Positions 25,684-35,163 of a stretch of 64,000 nt of DNA are shown here, piece by piece (the first letter of the stretch is position 1; each line of letters starts with the position of its first letter). The DNA is from Nocardia sputorum. Lineage in GTDB: Bacteria; Actinomycetota; Actinomycetes; Mycobacteriales; Mycobacteriaceae. Made by a program: the position numbers and the translations under genes. The notes beneath the pieces are model-generated. The model was not told the DNA's origin and searched no databases. It saw only the letters and a program-made list of their open reading frames with translations. The stretch is taken from contig NZ_AP026978.1 of assembly GCF_027924405.1 (NCBI RefSeq), positions 1,736,001-1,800,000 on the forward strand. Direction: 5' to 3'.

Positions 25684-27144
25684 ATGCAGTATCCAGTGAC
25701 GCAGCGGGCCTTCGGGCTCGCGATCCTAGTGCTGAGCGGATTGCAGCTCATGGTCGTGCTCGACGGCACGGTCGTGATCTTCGCGCTGCCGCGGCTGCAA
25801 GAGGAGATGGGGTTGTCCAGCGCGGGCAGCGCGTGGACGGTGACCTCCTACGGGCTCACCTTCGCGGGCCTGATGCTGCTCGGCGGCAGGCTCGGCGACG
25901 CCTTCGGCCGCAAGCGCATGCTGGTCGTCGGCGTCGCGGTGTTCACGCTGGCCTCGCTGTTGTGCGGGCTCGCGCAGAACCAAGCCATGCTGCTGGCGGC
26001 GCGGGCGTTCCAGGGCGCGGGCGCGGCGGTCGCGGCGCCCACCGCGTTCGCTCTGGTGGCGACGACCTTCGCGCCGGGCAAGGCGCGCAACCAGGCGATC
26101 GCGATCGTCGGCTCGATGGTCGGCATCGGGTCCGTCGGCGGGCTCGTGGTCGGCGGCGCGCTGACCCAGCTGTCGTGGCGATGGATCTTCCTGATCAACG
26201 TCCCGATCGGCGCGCTGATCATCCTTGGCGCGGCCTACAAACTCGCCGACACCGAACACCACCGCTCGGCCCTCGACATCCCGGGCGCCGTGCTCGGCAC
26301 CATCGCCTGCGCGTCGATCGTGTTCGGCGCCACCGAGGGCCCGGAACTCGGGTGGGGGCATCCGGCGATCATCGGCTCGCTGATCGCGGGCGTCGTGCTG
26401 CTGATCGTCTTCGTGGCGCTGGAACGGCGGGTGGACGACCCGCTGCTGCCGTGGTCGCTGTTCGACAGCCGCGACCGCGTCGCCACCTTCCTGCTGATCT
26501 TCCTGGCCGGCGGTGTGCTGGGCGCGATGACCTTCTTCGTCGCCCAGTTCATGCAGAACGTCATCGGATACGGTCCGCTCAAGGCGGGCGTCGCGGCGAT
26601 CCCGTTCACCGTCGGCATCGGCATCGGCGGCGCGGTGGCCTCCAAGGCCGCGCTGTACGTCGCGCCGCGCTGGCTGCTCGCGGGCGCGGCCGTGGTGCTC
26701 GGCGGGGGATTGCTGTTCGGTTCGACCCTCGACGGCGAGGTGCTGTACTTCGCGACGCTGCTGCCGCTGCTGGTGGTGATCGGTTTCGGCGTCGGCGTCG
26801 CGATGGTGCTCTCGCCGCTGTGTGTGCTGGTCGGCGTGCCGCCGGCCAATATCGGCCCGCTGGCCGCGGTCGGGCAGATGTTCATGAACCTGGCCACGCC
26901 GGTGGCGATCGGCCTGCTCACCCCGATCGCCGCTTCTCGCACCCTGTCGCTCGGCGGCCGCACCGAGAAGGTGGCCGGGATGACATCCGCGGAGATCGCC
27001 GCGCTGGGCGACGGCTACACCCTGGTGCTGTTCGTCTGCGCCCTCATCGCGTTCGCGGCCGGACTGGTCGCCTTGACGCTGCGCTTCACTCCGCAACAAC
27101 TGGCCATGGCCCAGCACGCCCAGGAAGAAGCACAGCAAGTGTGA
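25684..27144 (+). CDS. efpA: MFS drug efflux transporter EfpA-like (14 TM)
   Basis: 486 residues from ATG 25684; GTG 25660 is possible but it lies inside an operator-like palindrome. It is a 14-helix DHA2/QacA-type proton antiporter of the inner membrane. Motifs include LMVVLDGTVVIFALPRLQEEMG in helix 1, motif A GGRLGDAFGRKRM, and the motif-C region GSVGGLVVGGALTQLSWRWIFLINVPIG after helix 5. In M. tuberculosis efpA lies between cysG and proS; here it lies between cysG and, after a few genes, proS, so orthology is likely. EfpA exports drugs and possibly lipids. Expression is probably controlled by the palindrome at 25647-25661. Confidence 0.88.
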   Translation: MQYPVTQRAFGLAILVLSGLQLMVVLDGTVVIFALPRLQEEMGLSSAGSAWTVTSYGLTFAGLMLLGGRLGDAFGRKRMLVVGVAVFTLASLLCGLAQNQAMLLAARAFQGAGAAVAAPTAFALVATTFAPGKARNQAIAIVGSMVGIGSVGGLVVGGALTQLSWRWIFLINVPIGALIILGAAYKLADTEHHRSALDIPGAVLGTIACASIVFGATEGPELGWGHPAIIGSLIAGVVLLIVFVALERRVDDPLLPWSLFDSRDRVATFLLIFLAGGVLGAMTFFVAQFMQNVIGYGPLKAGVAAIPFTVGIGIGGAVASKAALYVAPRWLLAGAAVVLGGGLLFGSTLDGEVLYFATLLPLLVVIGFGVGVAMVLSPLCVLVGVPPANIGPLAAVGQMFMNLATPVAIGLLTPIAASRTLSLGGRTEKVAGMTSAEIAALGDGYTLVLFVCALIAFAAGLVALTLRFTPQQLAMAQHAQEEAQQV

Positions 27145-27204
27145 GTGGCTGAATCAGTCCTACGGCGGCGTATGCCTTAAATCGCCGTTTTCCCTCGAGG
27201 TGCC

Positions 27205-27321
27205 CGGCTCACCTCGACCACGTCTTTCGAGCGAAGCGAGACCGAGCATCCGCCGTTCGCGGCCCAGCTCGCGCACACGCGAGCCATAAGGGGGCCGCGG
27301 ACACCAGCGCCGAAGGCGCTG
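27205..27321 (+). repeat. Dispersed intergenic repeat, copy B, with nested hairpin insertion
   Basis: The block with CGGCTCACCTCG, TTTCGAGCGAAGCGAGACC and CCGTTC (27205-27258) and the terminal hairpin CAGCGCC-GAA-GGCGCTG (27305-27321) match copy A at 13215-13290 in order. In this copy a roughly 46-base segment separates them. That segment has nested inverted repeats: GCGGCCC (27259-27265) with GGGCCGC (27292-27298), and CTCGCG (27268-27273) with CGCGAG (27278-27283). The element lies between the convergent efpA and PPOX genes. Confidence 0.6.
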
Positions 27322-27324
27322 AAA

Positions 27325-27738
27325 TCAGAACCGCCCCGCCACCCGGCGGGGTGTGACGCGCACGATGATGCGCGGACCGTCGTTGACGGAGGCGGGGTTG
27401 AAGTCCGCGTACTTCTGTCCGGTGTACTTCATGGACAGTTCGTTGGGCAGGGTCTTCTCCGGGTCGGGCGTGATGGTCGCGCTGCCCCGGATCTCCGCGT
27501 AGACATACGGGTTGTCCGGCGGGTTGATCAGCAGGGTGATGCGCGGGTCACGCGCGAGGTTCTTGCCTTGCTGACGATCGGTCGTGGTGGAGAAGAGCAG
27601 GTCGTCGCCGTCGCGCTTCAGCCAGATCACGGTCAGATGCGGTTGCCCGTTGGGTCCGATCGTGGCTGCGGTGGCGAAGACCTTCTCTTCGTCCAGGTAC
27701 TTCTTGAGGCCCTCGGAAAGTTCTGCGGTGCTGGTCAC
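27325..27738 (-). CDS. F420/FMN-dependent PPOX-class flavin-fold protein
   Basis: 137 residues from GTG 27738; the frame is open much further upstream but that part lacks family-like sequence. It is a split-barrel pyridoxamine-5'-phosphate-oxidase-like protein: LSEGLKKYLDEEKVFATAATIGPNGQPHLTVIWLKRDGDDLLFSTT, then KNLARDPRITLLINPPDNPYVYAEIRGSATI, as in actinobacterial PPOX-class F420-dependent enzymes (about 140 residues). Such proteins bind deazaflavin F420 or FMN and reduce or oxidise varied substrates; the substrate is unknown. It converges with efpA, separated by repeat copy B. Confidence 0.85.
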   Translation of the reverse strand: MTSTAELSEGLKKYLDEEKVFATAATIGPNGQPHLTVIWLKRDGDDLLFSTTTDRQQGKNLARDPRITLLINPPDNPYVYAEIRGSATITPDPEKTLPNELSMKYTGQKYADFNPASVNDGPRIIVRVTPRRVAGRF

Positions 27739-28016
27739 GTTCTCAGCGAACAACGGCGCGCCGCAAGGAATTCCCGTCGGCTCGGCGCATACGGGCCGCC
27801 GAAAGCACGGTGGACCGGACCAGGCGCTGATCTGCGACGTGTGGTCGAGGATTGCTCCCTCGGTCATCGGTGGGACGCCGCCGTACCCGCAGGCGCTCGC
27901 GGGTACCCCGGTGGAGGGCCGCCTGGGTGCTCGGGGTCCGTGCGGTAGCTCTCGCACGCCGGTTGCCTGCCATTCCGGGGCGGTCCCGGCGTTTCCGACC
28001 GGAGCGCTGTCGGCTC

Positions 28017-29507
28017 CTATCGGTTCTGCGGGAAGCCGAGGTTCAGTCCGCCGTGGCTGGGATCGAGCCAGCGGGTGGTGACCGCTTTGGTGCGGGTGAA
28101 GAACCGCACGCCGTCGGCGCCGTGCGCGTGCGCGTCACCGAACAGCGAGTTCTTCCAGCCGCCGAAGCTGTAATAGGACATCGGAACCGGGATCGGCACG
28201 TTGATGCCGACCATCCCCACTTCCACCTCGTTGTGGAAGCGGCGAGCGGCGCCGCCGTCGTTGGTGAACAGGGCGGTGCCGTTGCCGTAGGGGTTGGCGT
28301 TGATCAGCGCCAGCGCGTCGTCATAGGTGTCGACGCGCACCACCGACAGCACGGGGCCGAAGATCTCGTCGGTGTAGACGCTCATGTCCGTGGCGACGTT
28401 GTCGAGAATCGTCGGCCCGAGCCAGAACCCGTCGGTCGCGCCGTCGGCTTCGACGCCCCGGCCGTCGAGAATCACGGTGGCTCCGGCGGATTCGCCCGCC
28501 GCGATGTAGTCCGCGACGTGGTCGCGGTGCGCGCGGGTGACCAGCGGACCCATGTCCGCGCCGCGGGTGCCGTCGCCGGTTTTGATGGTGGCGGCCCGTT
28601 CGGCGATCTTGCCGACCAGCTCGTCGGCTGCCCCGCCCACCGCGACCACCACGCTGATCGCCATGCACCGCTCGCCCGCCGAGCCGAATCCGGCGTTCAC
28701 CGCGGCGTCGGCGGCCAGGTCCAGGTCCGCGTCCGGCAGCACCACCATGTGGTTCTTCGCGCCGCCGAGCGCCTGCACCCGCTTGCCCGCGGCGGTGCCG
28801 CGCTGATAGACGTACCGGGCGATCGGCGTCGAGCCGACGAACGAGACGGCCTTGACGACCGGATTGTCCAGGAGTTCGTCGACCGCGACCTGGTCGCCCT
28901 GAACCACGGTGAACACGCCTGCGGGCAATTCGGCTTCGGCCCACAGCCGCGCCAGCCACAGCGACGGGGACGGGTCCTTCTCGCTCGGTTTGAGCACCAC
29001 CGTGTTGCCCGCGGCGATGGCGATCGGGAAGAACCACATCGGCACCATCGCGGGGAAGTTGAACGGCGAGATGATCGCGACCGGGCCGAGCGGCTGGCGG
29101 ATGGAGAAGATGTCGACCTTGGTCGAGGCGTTCTCGGTGTAGCCGCCCTGGAGCAGATGCGGAATGCCGCAGGCGAACTCGACGACTTCCAGGCCGCGGC
29201 TCACCTCGCCGATCGCGTCCGCGAGCACCTTGCCGTGTTCGGCGGTGATCAGCCGGGCCAGCTCCTCCTTGCGCTCGTTCAGCAGCTCACGGAAGCGGAA
29301 CAGGATCTGGGTGCGCCGGGTCAGCGAGGTGTCCCGCCACGCCGGGAAAGCCTTCGCGGCGGAATCGATCGCCGCGCGGGTGTCGGCGACGTTCGCCAGC
29401 GTGACCTCCCCGGTCACCACGCCGGTCGCCGGATTGGTCACCGGGGCGGTCGTCCCGCCGGTGCCTGCGAAGGCCTTGCCGTCGAGCCAGTGCGCGATGG
29501 TCTGCAT
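28017..29507 (-). CDS. mmsA: CoA-acylating methylmalonate-semialdehyde dehydrogenase
   Basis: 496 residues from ATG 29507. MmsA oxidises (methyl)malonate semialdehyde to propionyl-CoA or acetyl-CoA in valine, beta-alanine and inositol breakdown. The sequence is highly typical: IAHWLDGKAFAG at the start, SPFNFPAMVPMWFFPIAIAAGNTVVLKPSEKDPS, the lack of the usual catalytic glutamate (GGAKNHMVVLPDADL in that position), nucleophile in GSAGERCMAIS, and the end GGWKNSLFGDAHAHGADGVRFFTRTKAVTTRW. Length matches orthologues (about 500). It may process malonate semialdehyde from other catabolism in this genome. Confidence 0.95.
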   Translation of the reverse strand: MQTIAHWLDGKAFAGTGGTTAPVTNPATGVVTGEVTLANVADTRAAIDSAAKAFPAWRDTSLTRRTQILFRFRELLNERKEELARLITAEHGKVLADAIGEVSRGLEVVEFACGIPHLLQGGYTENASTKVDIFSIRQPLGPVAIISPFNFPAMVPMWFFPIAIAAGNTVVLKPSEKDPSPSLWLARLWAEAELPAGVFTVVQGDQVAVDELLDNPVVKAVSFVGSTPIARYVYQRGTAAGKRVQALGGAKNHMVVLPDADLDLAADAAVNAGFGSAGERCMAISVVVAVGGAADELVGKIAERAATIKTGDGTRGADMGPLVTRAHRDHVADYIAAGESAGATVILDGRGVEADGATDGFWLGPTILDNVATDMSVYTDEIFGPVLSVVRVDTYDDALALINANPYGNGTALFTNDGGAARRFHNEVEVGMVGINVPIPVPMSYYSFGGWKNSLFGDAHAHGADGVRFFTRTKAVTTRWLDPSHGGLNLGFPQNR

Positions 29508-29646
29508 GTCTCCTCGATTCGCTCGGTGGGCATCGGCGGTGCCGCCGCTCCGGCCGGGGCGCGAACGCGGCTCGACTACCACTGTCCGGCATACACCCTT
29601 CACCCTGCGCCGACGATCCGTACGGGATCTCCGGTGAGTACCGCGC

Positions 29647-30390
29647 TCAGGTGATGATCAAGAGTTCGGTCGGCGACGCGATCTCGGTTCGCAGCCCGGC
29701 CTTGGCCGCCACTCGCGCGACGCCCCGCACGTCGGCCGGTTCCGCTCTGGTGAGCACGAGGGCCCGCGCCAGCAGGCCCTTGTGGTGCTTGTTGAAATGA
29801 CTCACCACCGTGCGGGAGCCGTCCGGATGCTCGGTGAGCACGTTGGCGGTGATCGCGCCGGGGACCCGCCCCAGCTGCTGATAGGTGCCCGAGCGCAGGT
29901 CGACCACGAGTTCATCGCCTGCCTCGGCGCGCAGGGCGGTGGCCAGCTCGTCGCGCCACACCGCCGAAAGGGTTGGCAATCCCGGCAGTTTCGAGCCGCC
30001 GGACAGGCGATAGGCGGGAATCGGGTCACCGGCGCGGACCGCGCCGAACAGGGCGGAGCCGATGCCGAGCCGCGCGTATGCCTTGGCTCGCTGCGCCTTG
30101 GTGAACGAGCGCGCGTCGAGCGCGTCGTAGAGGACGCCGGTGTAGCGCTCGAGCGCGGGACGGGTCGGCGAGGTGCGCAGCGCCGCGTTGCGCGCGATCT
30201 CGCCGTCGGCCCCCTTGCCGAGACCCAGCGCGGCTCTGGAGCCTTCCGGGTCGGCCGCCAACCGCACCACTTCCTCGATCAGCCGGGCGCGCACCGCGGT
30301 GAGCTGCGGCATCGCCAGGGAGTCCAGCGCGAGCGGCGCCCCGGCGCCGCCATCGGACTTGGTTTCGGAAGGAGGCAGCAGCACCAGCAC
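29647..30390 (-). CDS. yaaA: YaaA family peroxide-stress protein (UPF0246)
   Basis: 247 residues from GTG 30390, where the conserved N-terminus [11 protein letters not shown] begins. The family signature is also seen in [47 protein letters not shown] and [16 protein letters not shown] near the end. In E. coli YaaA lowers intracellular free iron under hydrogen-peroxide stress and binds DNA; activity here is inferred from homology. It is divergent from proS, with 58 bases between starts, so they may share a promoter region. Confidence 0.88.
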   Translation of the reverse strand: MLVLLPPSETKSDGGAGAPLALDSLAMPQLTAVRARLIEEVVRLAADPEGSRAALGLGKGADGEIARNAALRTSPTRPALERYTGVLYDALDARSFTKAQRAKAYARLGIGSALFGAVRAGDPIPAYRLSGGSKLPGLPTLSAVWRDELATALRAEAGDELVVDLRSGTYQQLGRVPGAITANVLTEHPDGSRTVVSHFNKHHKGLLARALVLTRAEPADVRGVARVAAKAGLRTEIASPTELLIIT

Positions 30391-30448
30391 GAACGAATAC
30401 GGTAATGCGCTGGGAGCGGCGTCCGGCCAGCGACTACCCTGTGCTTCC

Positions 30449-32206
30449 GTGATCACCCGCCTCTCCCGCCTGTTCCTGCGAACCCTCCGCGACGACCCCG
30501 CCGACGCCGAGGTGCCCAGCCACAAGCTCTTGGTCCGTGCCGGCTACGTGCGCCGCGTCGCCCCGGGTGTCTACTCGTGGCTGCCGCTGGGCCTGCGCGT
30601 GCTGCGCAAGGTCGAGGACGTGGTGCGCGCGGAGATGGACGCGATCGGCGCACAGGAGATCTCACTACCCGCGCTACTGCCGCGCGAACCGTACGAGACC
30701 ACCAACCGGTGGACCGAGTACGGCGACGGCCTGTTCCGGCTGCGCGACCGCAAGGGCGCGGACTACCTGCTCGGCCCCACCCACGAGGAACTCTTCGCGC
30801 TCACCGTGAAGGGCGAGTACAGCTCCTACAAGGACCTGCCCGTCACGCTGTACCAGATCCAGACCAAGTACCGCGACGAGGAGCGGCCCCGCGCGGGCAT
30901 CCTGCGCGGGCGCGAGTTCGTCATGAAGGACTCCTACTCCTTCGACCTGGACGAGGACGGCCTGAAAGCCAGCTACCACGCGCATCGCCAGGCCTACCAG
31001 CGCATCTTCGACCGGCTGCGGGTCAAGTACGTCATCGTCGCCGCCACCTCCGGCGCGATGGGCGGAAGCGCGTCGGAGGAGTTCCTCGCCGACAGCCCGG
31101 TGGGCGAGGACACCTACGTGCGCTGCCCGGAATCCGGCTACGCGGCCAATGTGGAGGCGGTGGTCACGCCCGCGCCCGAACCGCTGCCGATCGAAGGGCA
31201 GCCCGAGGCTGTCGTGCACGACACCCCGGACACCCCGACCATCGCGACGCTGGTGGACTGGGCCAACAACGCCGGTATCGCCGAGCGCTACGGCCGCCCG
31301 GTCACCGCGGCCGACACCTTGAAGAACGTCATGGTCAAGCTGCGCCACCCGGACGGGAAGAGCGAGATCGTCGGCATCGGCGTCCCCGGTGACCGCGAGG
31401 TCGACGACAAGCGCCTCGGCGCTTCCGTCGAACCGGCCGAGGTGGAACTGCTCACCGAAGCCGACTTCGCCGAGAATCCGTTCCTCGTCAAGGGGTACAT
31501 CGGCCCGAAGGCCCTGCAGGCCAACGGTGTTCGCTACCTGGTCGATCCCCGCGTCGGCACCGGCACCAGCTGGATCACCGGCGCCGACGAACCGGGCAAG
31601 CACGTCGTCGGCCTGGTCGCGGGCCGCGACTTCACTCCGGACGGGACCATCGAGGCCGCCGAGGTCCGCGACGGCGACCCCTCGCCCGACGGCCGGGGCA
31701 CGCTGGTGGCGGCGCGCGGCATCGAGATCGGTCACATCTTCCAGCTCGGCAACAAGTACACCGACGCGTTCGAGGTGGACGTGCTCGGCGAGAACGGCAA
31801 GCCGGTGCGGCTGACCATGGGCTCCTACGGCATCGGCGTCTCGCGGATGGTCGCGGTGATCGCCGAGCAGCAGCACGACGACAAGGGGTTGCGCTGGCCC
31901 GCGGCGGTCGCGCCGTACGACGTGCATGTCGTCATCGCGAACAAGGACGACGCGGCCCGCGCCGGAGCCGAAGAGGTGGTGTCCGGCCTGCACGCCCAGG
32001 GCCTGGACGTGCTCTTCGACGACCGCACCGCCTCGCCGGGCGTGAAGTTCAAGGACGCCGAGCTGCTCGGCATGCCGCTGGTGCTGGTGATCGGCCGCGG
32101 CTGGGCCGAGGGCAAGGTGGAGCTGCGCGATCGCTTCACCGGCGAGACCGAGGAACTCCCCGCCGCGTCCGCGGTGGACGCGGTCGTGGCCAGGGTCCGG
32201 GGCTGA
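30449..32206 (+). CDS. proS: Prolyl-tRNA synthetase (bacterial type)
   Basis: 585 residues from GTG 30449; an open frame extends upstream but overlaps the divergent yaaA gene. ProRS charges tRNA-Pro. Class II motifs are visible: motif 1 near [24 protein letters not shown], motif 2 in [27 protein letters not shown], and motif 3 in [16 protein letters not shown]. Between motifs 2 and 3 lies the about 180-residue INS editing domain (residues about 225-410) that removes mischarged Ala. A C-terminal anticodon-binding domain ends the protein. Length equals the mycobacterial enzyme (about 580). Confidence 0.97.
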   Translation: MITRLSRLFLRTLRDDPADAEVPSHKLLVRAGYVRRVAPGVYSWLPLGLRVLRKVEDVVRAEMDAIGAQEISLPALLPREPYETTNRWTEYGDGLFRLRDRKGADYLLGPTHEELFALTVKGEYSSYKDLPVTLYQIQTKYRDEERPRAGILRGREFVMKDSYSFDLDEDGLKASYHAHRQAYQRIFDRLRVKYVIVAATSGAMGGSASEEFLADSPVGEDTYVRCPESGYAANVEAVVTPAPEPLPIEGQPEAVVHDTPDTPTIATLVDWANNAGIAERYGRPVTAADTLKNVMVKLRHPDGKSEIVGIGVPGDREVDDKRLGASVEPAEVELLTEADFAENPFLVKGYIGPKALQANGVRYLVDPRVGTGTSWITGADEPGKHVVGLVAGRDFTPDGTIEAAEVRDGDPSPDGRGTLVAARGIEIGHIFQLGNKYTDAFEVDVLGENGKPVRLTMGSYGIGVSRMVAVIAEQQHDDKGLRWPAAVAPYDVHVVIANKDDAARAGAEEVVSGLHAQGLDVLFDDRTASPGVKFKDAELLGMPLVLVIGRGWAEGKVELRDRFTGETEELPAASAVDAVVARVRG

Positions 32207-32219
32207 TCCGATGCCGAAG

Positions 32220-32248
32220 CGGCCCCCGGCGTGATGCGCCGGGGGCCG
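32220..32248 (+). terminator. Strong hairpin terminator after proS
   Basis: Perfect 12-bp stem CGGCCCCCGGCG (32220-32231) and CGCCGGGGGCCG (32237-32248) with a 5-base loop TGATG, starting 13 bases after the proS stop. It is followed by TTCGCC, not a long T-run, in the style of actinobacterial terminators. Confidence 0.75.
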
Positions 32249-32349
32249 TTCGCCTTCGCGCCCAACCGCAGGGAGCGTAGCGCGGCTACCTACGCCACCG
32301 TAACCTGTATTCGCTGGTCACGGATCCGCTGACCTCGTCCACGCTGCTG

Positions 32350-32363
32350 TTACCCGCTGGTAA
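32350..32363. promoter_or_regulatory. Inverted repeat TTACC-N4-GGTAA upstream of acyl-CoA dehydrogenase
   Basis: Perfect 5-bp arms TTACC (32350-32354) and GGTAA (32359-32363), 10 bases before the acyl-CoA dehydrogenase start. Size and place suit an operator for a small repressor such as a TetR protein, but the regulator is unknown and the match is short. Confidence 0.3.
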
Positions 32364-32373
32364 GTTAACCGGC

Positions 32374-34125
32374 ATGACAAACACCGACGTGCGGTTGTTC
32401 AACCCCGCCACCTATGACCCGCAGCAGTTCGACGCCGAGACGCGGCGCCTGTTGCGCGCCACGATCGAGTGGTTCGAGGGCCGGGGTAAGCAGCGTCTGC
32501 TCGCCGACGACGCGAACGCGGTGTGGACGGCCGACTTCCTCGACTTCGTGAAGAAGGAGAAGCTGTTCGCCACCTTCCTGACGCCCACCGCGTACGCCGA
32601 CGGCGATCCGAACCGCCGCTGGGACGCCGCGCGCAACGCCGCGCTGTCGGAGATCTTCGGCTTCTACGGTCTGGCGTATTGGTACGCCGAGCAGGTGACC
32701 ATCCTCGGCCTCGGCCCGATCTGGCAGAGCGACAACGAGGCGGCCAAGAAGCGCGCGGCCGCCGATCTGGCCGACGGCGAGGTGATGGCGTTCGGCCTGT
32801 CCGAGCAGACCCACGGCGCCGACATCTACAACACCGACCTGGTGCTCACCCCGACCGAGCCGGGCAGCGCGGACGCCGAGGCGGGCATCCTCTTCCGCGC
32901 CGACGGGGAGAAGTACTACATCGGCAACGGCAACGTGGCCAGCATGGTGTCGGTGTTCTCCCGCCGCGCCGACCTCGAAGGCGCCGACGCCTATGTCTGG
33001 TTCGCCGCCGACTCCCGCCACGAGAACTACCGTCTGCTCGGCAACGTCGTGCATCAGCAGATGTACGTGAGCACCTTCCGGCTGGAGAACTACCCGGTGC
33101 GCGCCGAGGACATCCTGCACACCGGGCCCGAGGCCTTCTCCGCCGCGCTGAACACCGTGAACGTGGGCAAGTTCAACCTCTGCCACGGCGGAATCGGCAT
33201 GGTCGAGCACTCCTTCTACGAGGCGATCACCCACGCGAACAACCGGATCCTCTACGGCAATCCGGTCACCGACTTCCCGCACGTGCGGTCGAACTTCGTC
33301 GACGCCTACGCGCGCATCGTCGCGATGAAGCTGTTCAGCGACCGCGCGATCGACTACTTCCGCAGTGCGAGCCTGGAGGACCGCCGGTACCTGCTGTTCA
33401 ACCCGATGACGAAGTCCAAGGTGACCTCCGAGGGCGAGACCGTCATGACGTTGCTGCTGGATGTGCTGGCCGCCAAGGGATTCGAGAAGAACACCTACTT
33501 CGCCGAGGTCCAACGGCTGATCAGCACGCTGCCCCGGCTGGAGGGCACGGTACACGTGAACGTCGGGCAGATCCTGAAGTTCATGCCCAACTACCTGTTC
33601 GACCCGCAGGACTACCCGGAGATCGGCACCCGGCAGGACGCGGCCGACGATGCGTTCTTCTGGCGCCAGGGCCCCGCGCGCGGGGCGGGCAAGGTGCGCT
33701 TCGCCGACTGGACCCCCGTCTACGACAAGCACGCCGACATCCCCAACGTGGGCCGGTTCTACCAGCAGGCGCAGGCGCTGCGCACGCTGCTGACCACGGC
33801 GGCGCCGGACGCGGACCAGCAGAAGGACCTGGACTTCATGCTGACCATCGGTCACCTGTTCTCCCTGGTGGTCTACGGCCAGTTGATCCTGGAGCAGGCC
33901 GCGATCACCGGCCTGGACCGGGACCTGATCGACCAGATCTTCGACTTCCAGATCCGCGATTTCAACGCCTACGCCACCGCCCTGTACGGCAAGCCCTCGG
34001 CAACCCCCGACCAGCAGGGCTGGGCCGCGTCCGCGCTGCGGCCACCGGTCGCCGATCGCCCGCGCTTCGACCGGGTGTGGGCCGAGGTGGCGTCCTACGA
34101 CGGCGCCTACGAGATGCGGCCGTAG
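32374..34125 (+). CDS. Acyl-CoA dehydrogenase family protein
   Basis: 583 residues from ATG 32374. The flavoprotein fold of acyl-CoA dehydrogenases is visible: an N-terminal helical domain, the substrate/FAD segment GEVMAFGLSEQTHGADIYNTD, the beta domain GEKYYIGNGNVASMVSVFSRR, and a C-terminal helical domain with FSDRAIDYFRSASLEDRRYLLFNPMTKSKVTSEGE. At 583 residues it is longer than classic short-chain enzymes (about 380), like the large actinobacterial subgroup with an extended C-terminus. The likely role is alpha,beta-desaturation of an acyl-CoA. The exact acyl chain is unknown. It is monocistronic between two hairpins. Confidence 0.9.
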   Translation: MTNTDVRLFNPATYDPQQFDAETRRLLRATIEWFEGRGKQRLLADDANAVWTADFLDFVKKEKLFATFLTPTAYADGDPNRRWDAARNAALSEIFGFYGLAYWYAEQVTILGLGPIWQSDNEAAKKRAAADLADGEVMAFGLSEQTHGADIYNTDLVLTPTEPGSADAEAGILFRADGEKYYIGNGNVASMVSVFSRRADLEGADAYVWFAADSRHENYRLLGNVVHQQMYVSTFRLENYPVRAEDILHTGPEAFSAALNTVNVGKFNLCHGGIGMVEHSFYEAITHANNRILYGNPVTDFPHVRSNFVDAYARIVAMKLFSDRAIDYFRSASLEDRRYLLFNPMTKSKVTSEGETVMTLLLDVLAAKGFEKNTYFAEVQRLISTLPRLEGTVHVNVGQILKFMPNYLFDPQDYPEIGTRQDAADDAFFWRQGPARGAGKVRFADWTPVYDKHADIPNVGRFYQQAQALRTLLTTAAPDADQQKDLDFMLTIGHLFSLVVYGQLILEQAAITGLDRDLIDQIFDFQIRDFNAYATALYGKPSATPDQQGWAASALRPPVADRPRFDRVWAEVASYDGAYEMRP

Positions 34126-34139
34126 CAGTCGCGTGTCGA

Positions 34140-34178
34140 GCGAACGGCGGCCCGAGCTGTCCGCCGTCCGCCGTTCGC
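34140..34178. terminator. Hairpin between acyl-CoA dehydrogenase and DUF4439 gene
   Basis: Perfect 11-bp arms GCGAACGGCGG (34140-34150) and CCGCCGTTCGC (34168-34178) with a 17-base loop, placed between two convergent genes. It is a probable bidirectional terminator. Confidence 0.5.
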
Positions 34179-34219
34179 GTCGTTCCTCTGCGGGGCAGCA
34201 GATCTCGTGCCCGGCCGGG

Positions 34220-34654
34220 TCAGACCTTGCCCGGAAACGCGACCGTGGGCGGATTCGCGCCGAGGATCGACTGCCACGCGGCCAGCCGGACGGCGGCCTC
34301 GGTGAGCGCTTCGACACCGGTGCGCCGGATGGCCATGGAGTCGGCGCGCTCGACCACCGACCGCCAGGCGACCGCGGTGTCGGACTCGACCGTCACGGCC
34401 AGCCGGGCGGCCGAGATCGGATCGGTCACGGCGAACGGCACCGTGTAGGCCGCGTCCGGCGGTGGCACCGTCGCGCCGCCCAGTGCGAGGGTGTCCACGG
34501 TGGCGTCGCGGCGAGCCCGGTGAGCGGCGGTGTGCTCGGCGACCACCCTGGTGCGCTCGGGCGAGGCGTAGGCGGCGATCACCCCGTAGGCGTACACCGC
34601 GCCGTATTCGGCGTTCAGCGCGTCGATGAGCGCTCGGCGTTCCTCCTCGGTCAT
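34220..34654 (-). CDS. DUF4439 ferritin-like protein
   Basis: 144 residues from ATG 34654, which overlaps the stop of the lipoprotein gene upstream (ATGA). The protein is a small four-helix ferritin-like fold: an N-terminal helix EERRALIDALNAEYGAVYAYGVIAAY, then HTAAHRARRDATVDTL, and two further helices containing AARLAVTVESDTAVAWRSVVER and LTEAAVRLAAWQSILGANP. DUF4439 proteins are conserved in actinobacteria and accompany a lipoprotein near proS, as here. Residue spacing resembles the E/H pairs of diiron proteins, but a complete metal site is not certain. Function unknown. Confidence 0.85.
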   Translation of the reverse strand: MTEEERRALIDALNAEYGAVYAYGVIAAYASPERTRVVAEHTAAHRARRDATVDTLALGGATVPPPDAAYTVPFAVTDPISAARLAVTVESDTAVAWRSVVERADSMAIRRTGVEALTEAAVRLAAWQSILGANPPTVAFPGKV

Positions 34655-35163
34655 GCCAGCAACACCCCCGCCTGCACCGCGCAGGCCGCGCTGATCGACG
34701 CGAGCAGACCGGCTCGGTAGCCGGTCAGAGCGCGAGCGAGCTCGGCCGACGATTTCTGGGCGGCGGTGAGCTGCGTACGTAGCGAATCCACGCTCGGCGG
34801 CGTGGTGGGCGGCACGGCGCTGCCCGAAGCCACGGCCGACGGGCCGGATGCACTGGCGCGCGTGCGGTGCGCCGGTTTGGTGCCGTCGGCGTAAACGCCG
34901 ATCGCGCGATCGATCTCGGTGCGCAAGGCGTCGGCGTGGGCGGTGCGCTCGGCCGCGATCGCCGACAACGCGGCGTGCCGGTCGGGTGCGATGGCGATGG
35001 CCGCGGTCGCGGCCGCGGCGTCGGCGCGCGCGGCGATCTCCTGTGCGGCAAGCGGATCCGGCTCGTGAACCACGTCGTCACCGGTGCAACCGGCCAGCGC
35101 GCCGAGGGCGAGCACCCCGGCCGTTCCGCCGCCCGCGAGACGCAACGCGGTGCGGCGATCCAT
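34651..35163 (-). CDS. TAT-exported lipoprotein paired with the DUF4439 protein
   Basis: 170 residues from ATG 35163 (an ATG at 35199 is an alternative). The N-terminus MDRRTALRLAGGGTAGVLALGALAGC has a twin-arginine motif followed by a hydrophobic segment and a lipobox LAGC, so it is probably folded before export and lipid-anchored outside. The mature part is helical and alanine-rich (AAQEIAARADAAAATAAIAIAPDRHAALSAIAAERTAHADALR), reminiscent of ferritin-like sequences, with a low-complexity Ser/Pro stretch. It overlaps the DUF4439 gene, so the two proteins probably work together. Function unknown. Confidence 0.8.
   Translation of the reverse strand: MDRRTALRLAGGGTAGVLALGALAGCTGDDVVHEPDPLAAQEIAARADAAAATAAIAIAPDRHAALSAIAAERTAHADALRTEIDRAIGVYADGTKPAHRTRASASGPSAVASGSAVPPTTPPSVDSLRTQLTAAQKSSAELARALTGYRAGLLASISAACAVQAGVLLA

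Noticed and set aside
32365..34317. 650-codon antisense open frame over acyl-CoA dehydrogenase
   Set aside because: No family match, no start site; the plus-strand product is a complete acyl-CoA dehydrogenase.
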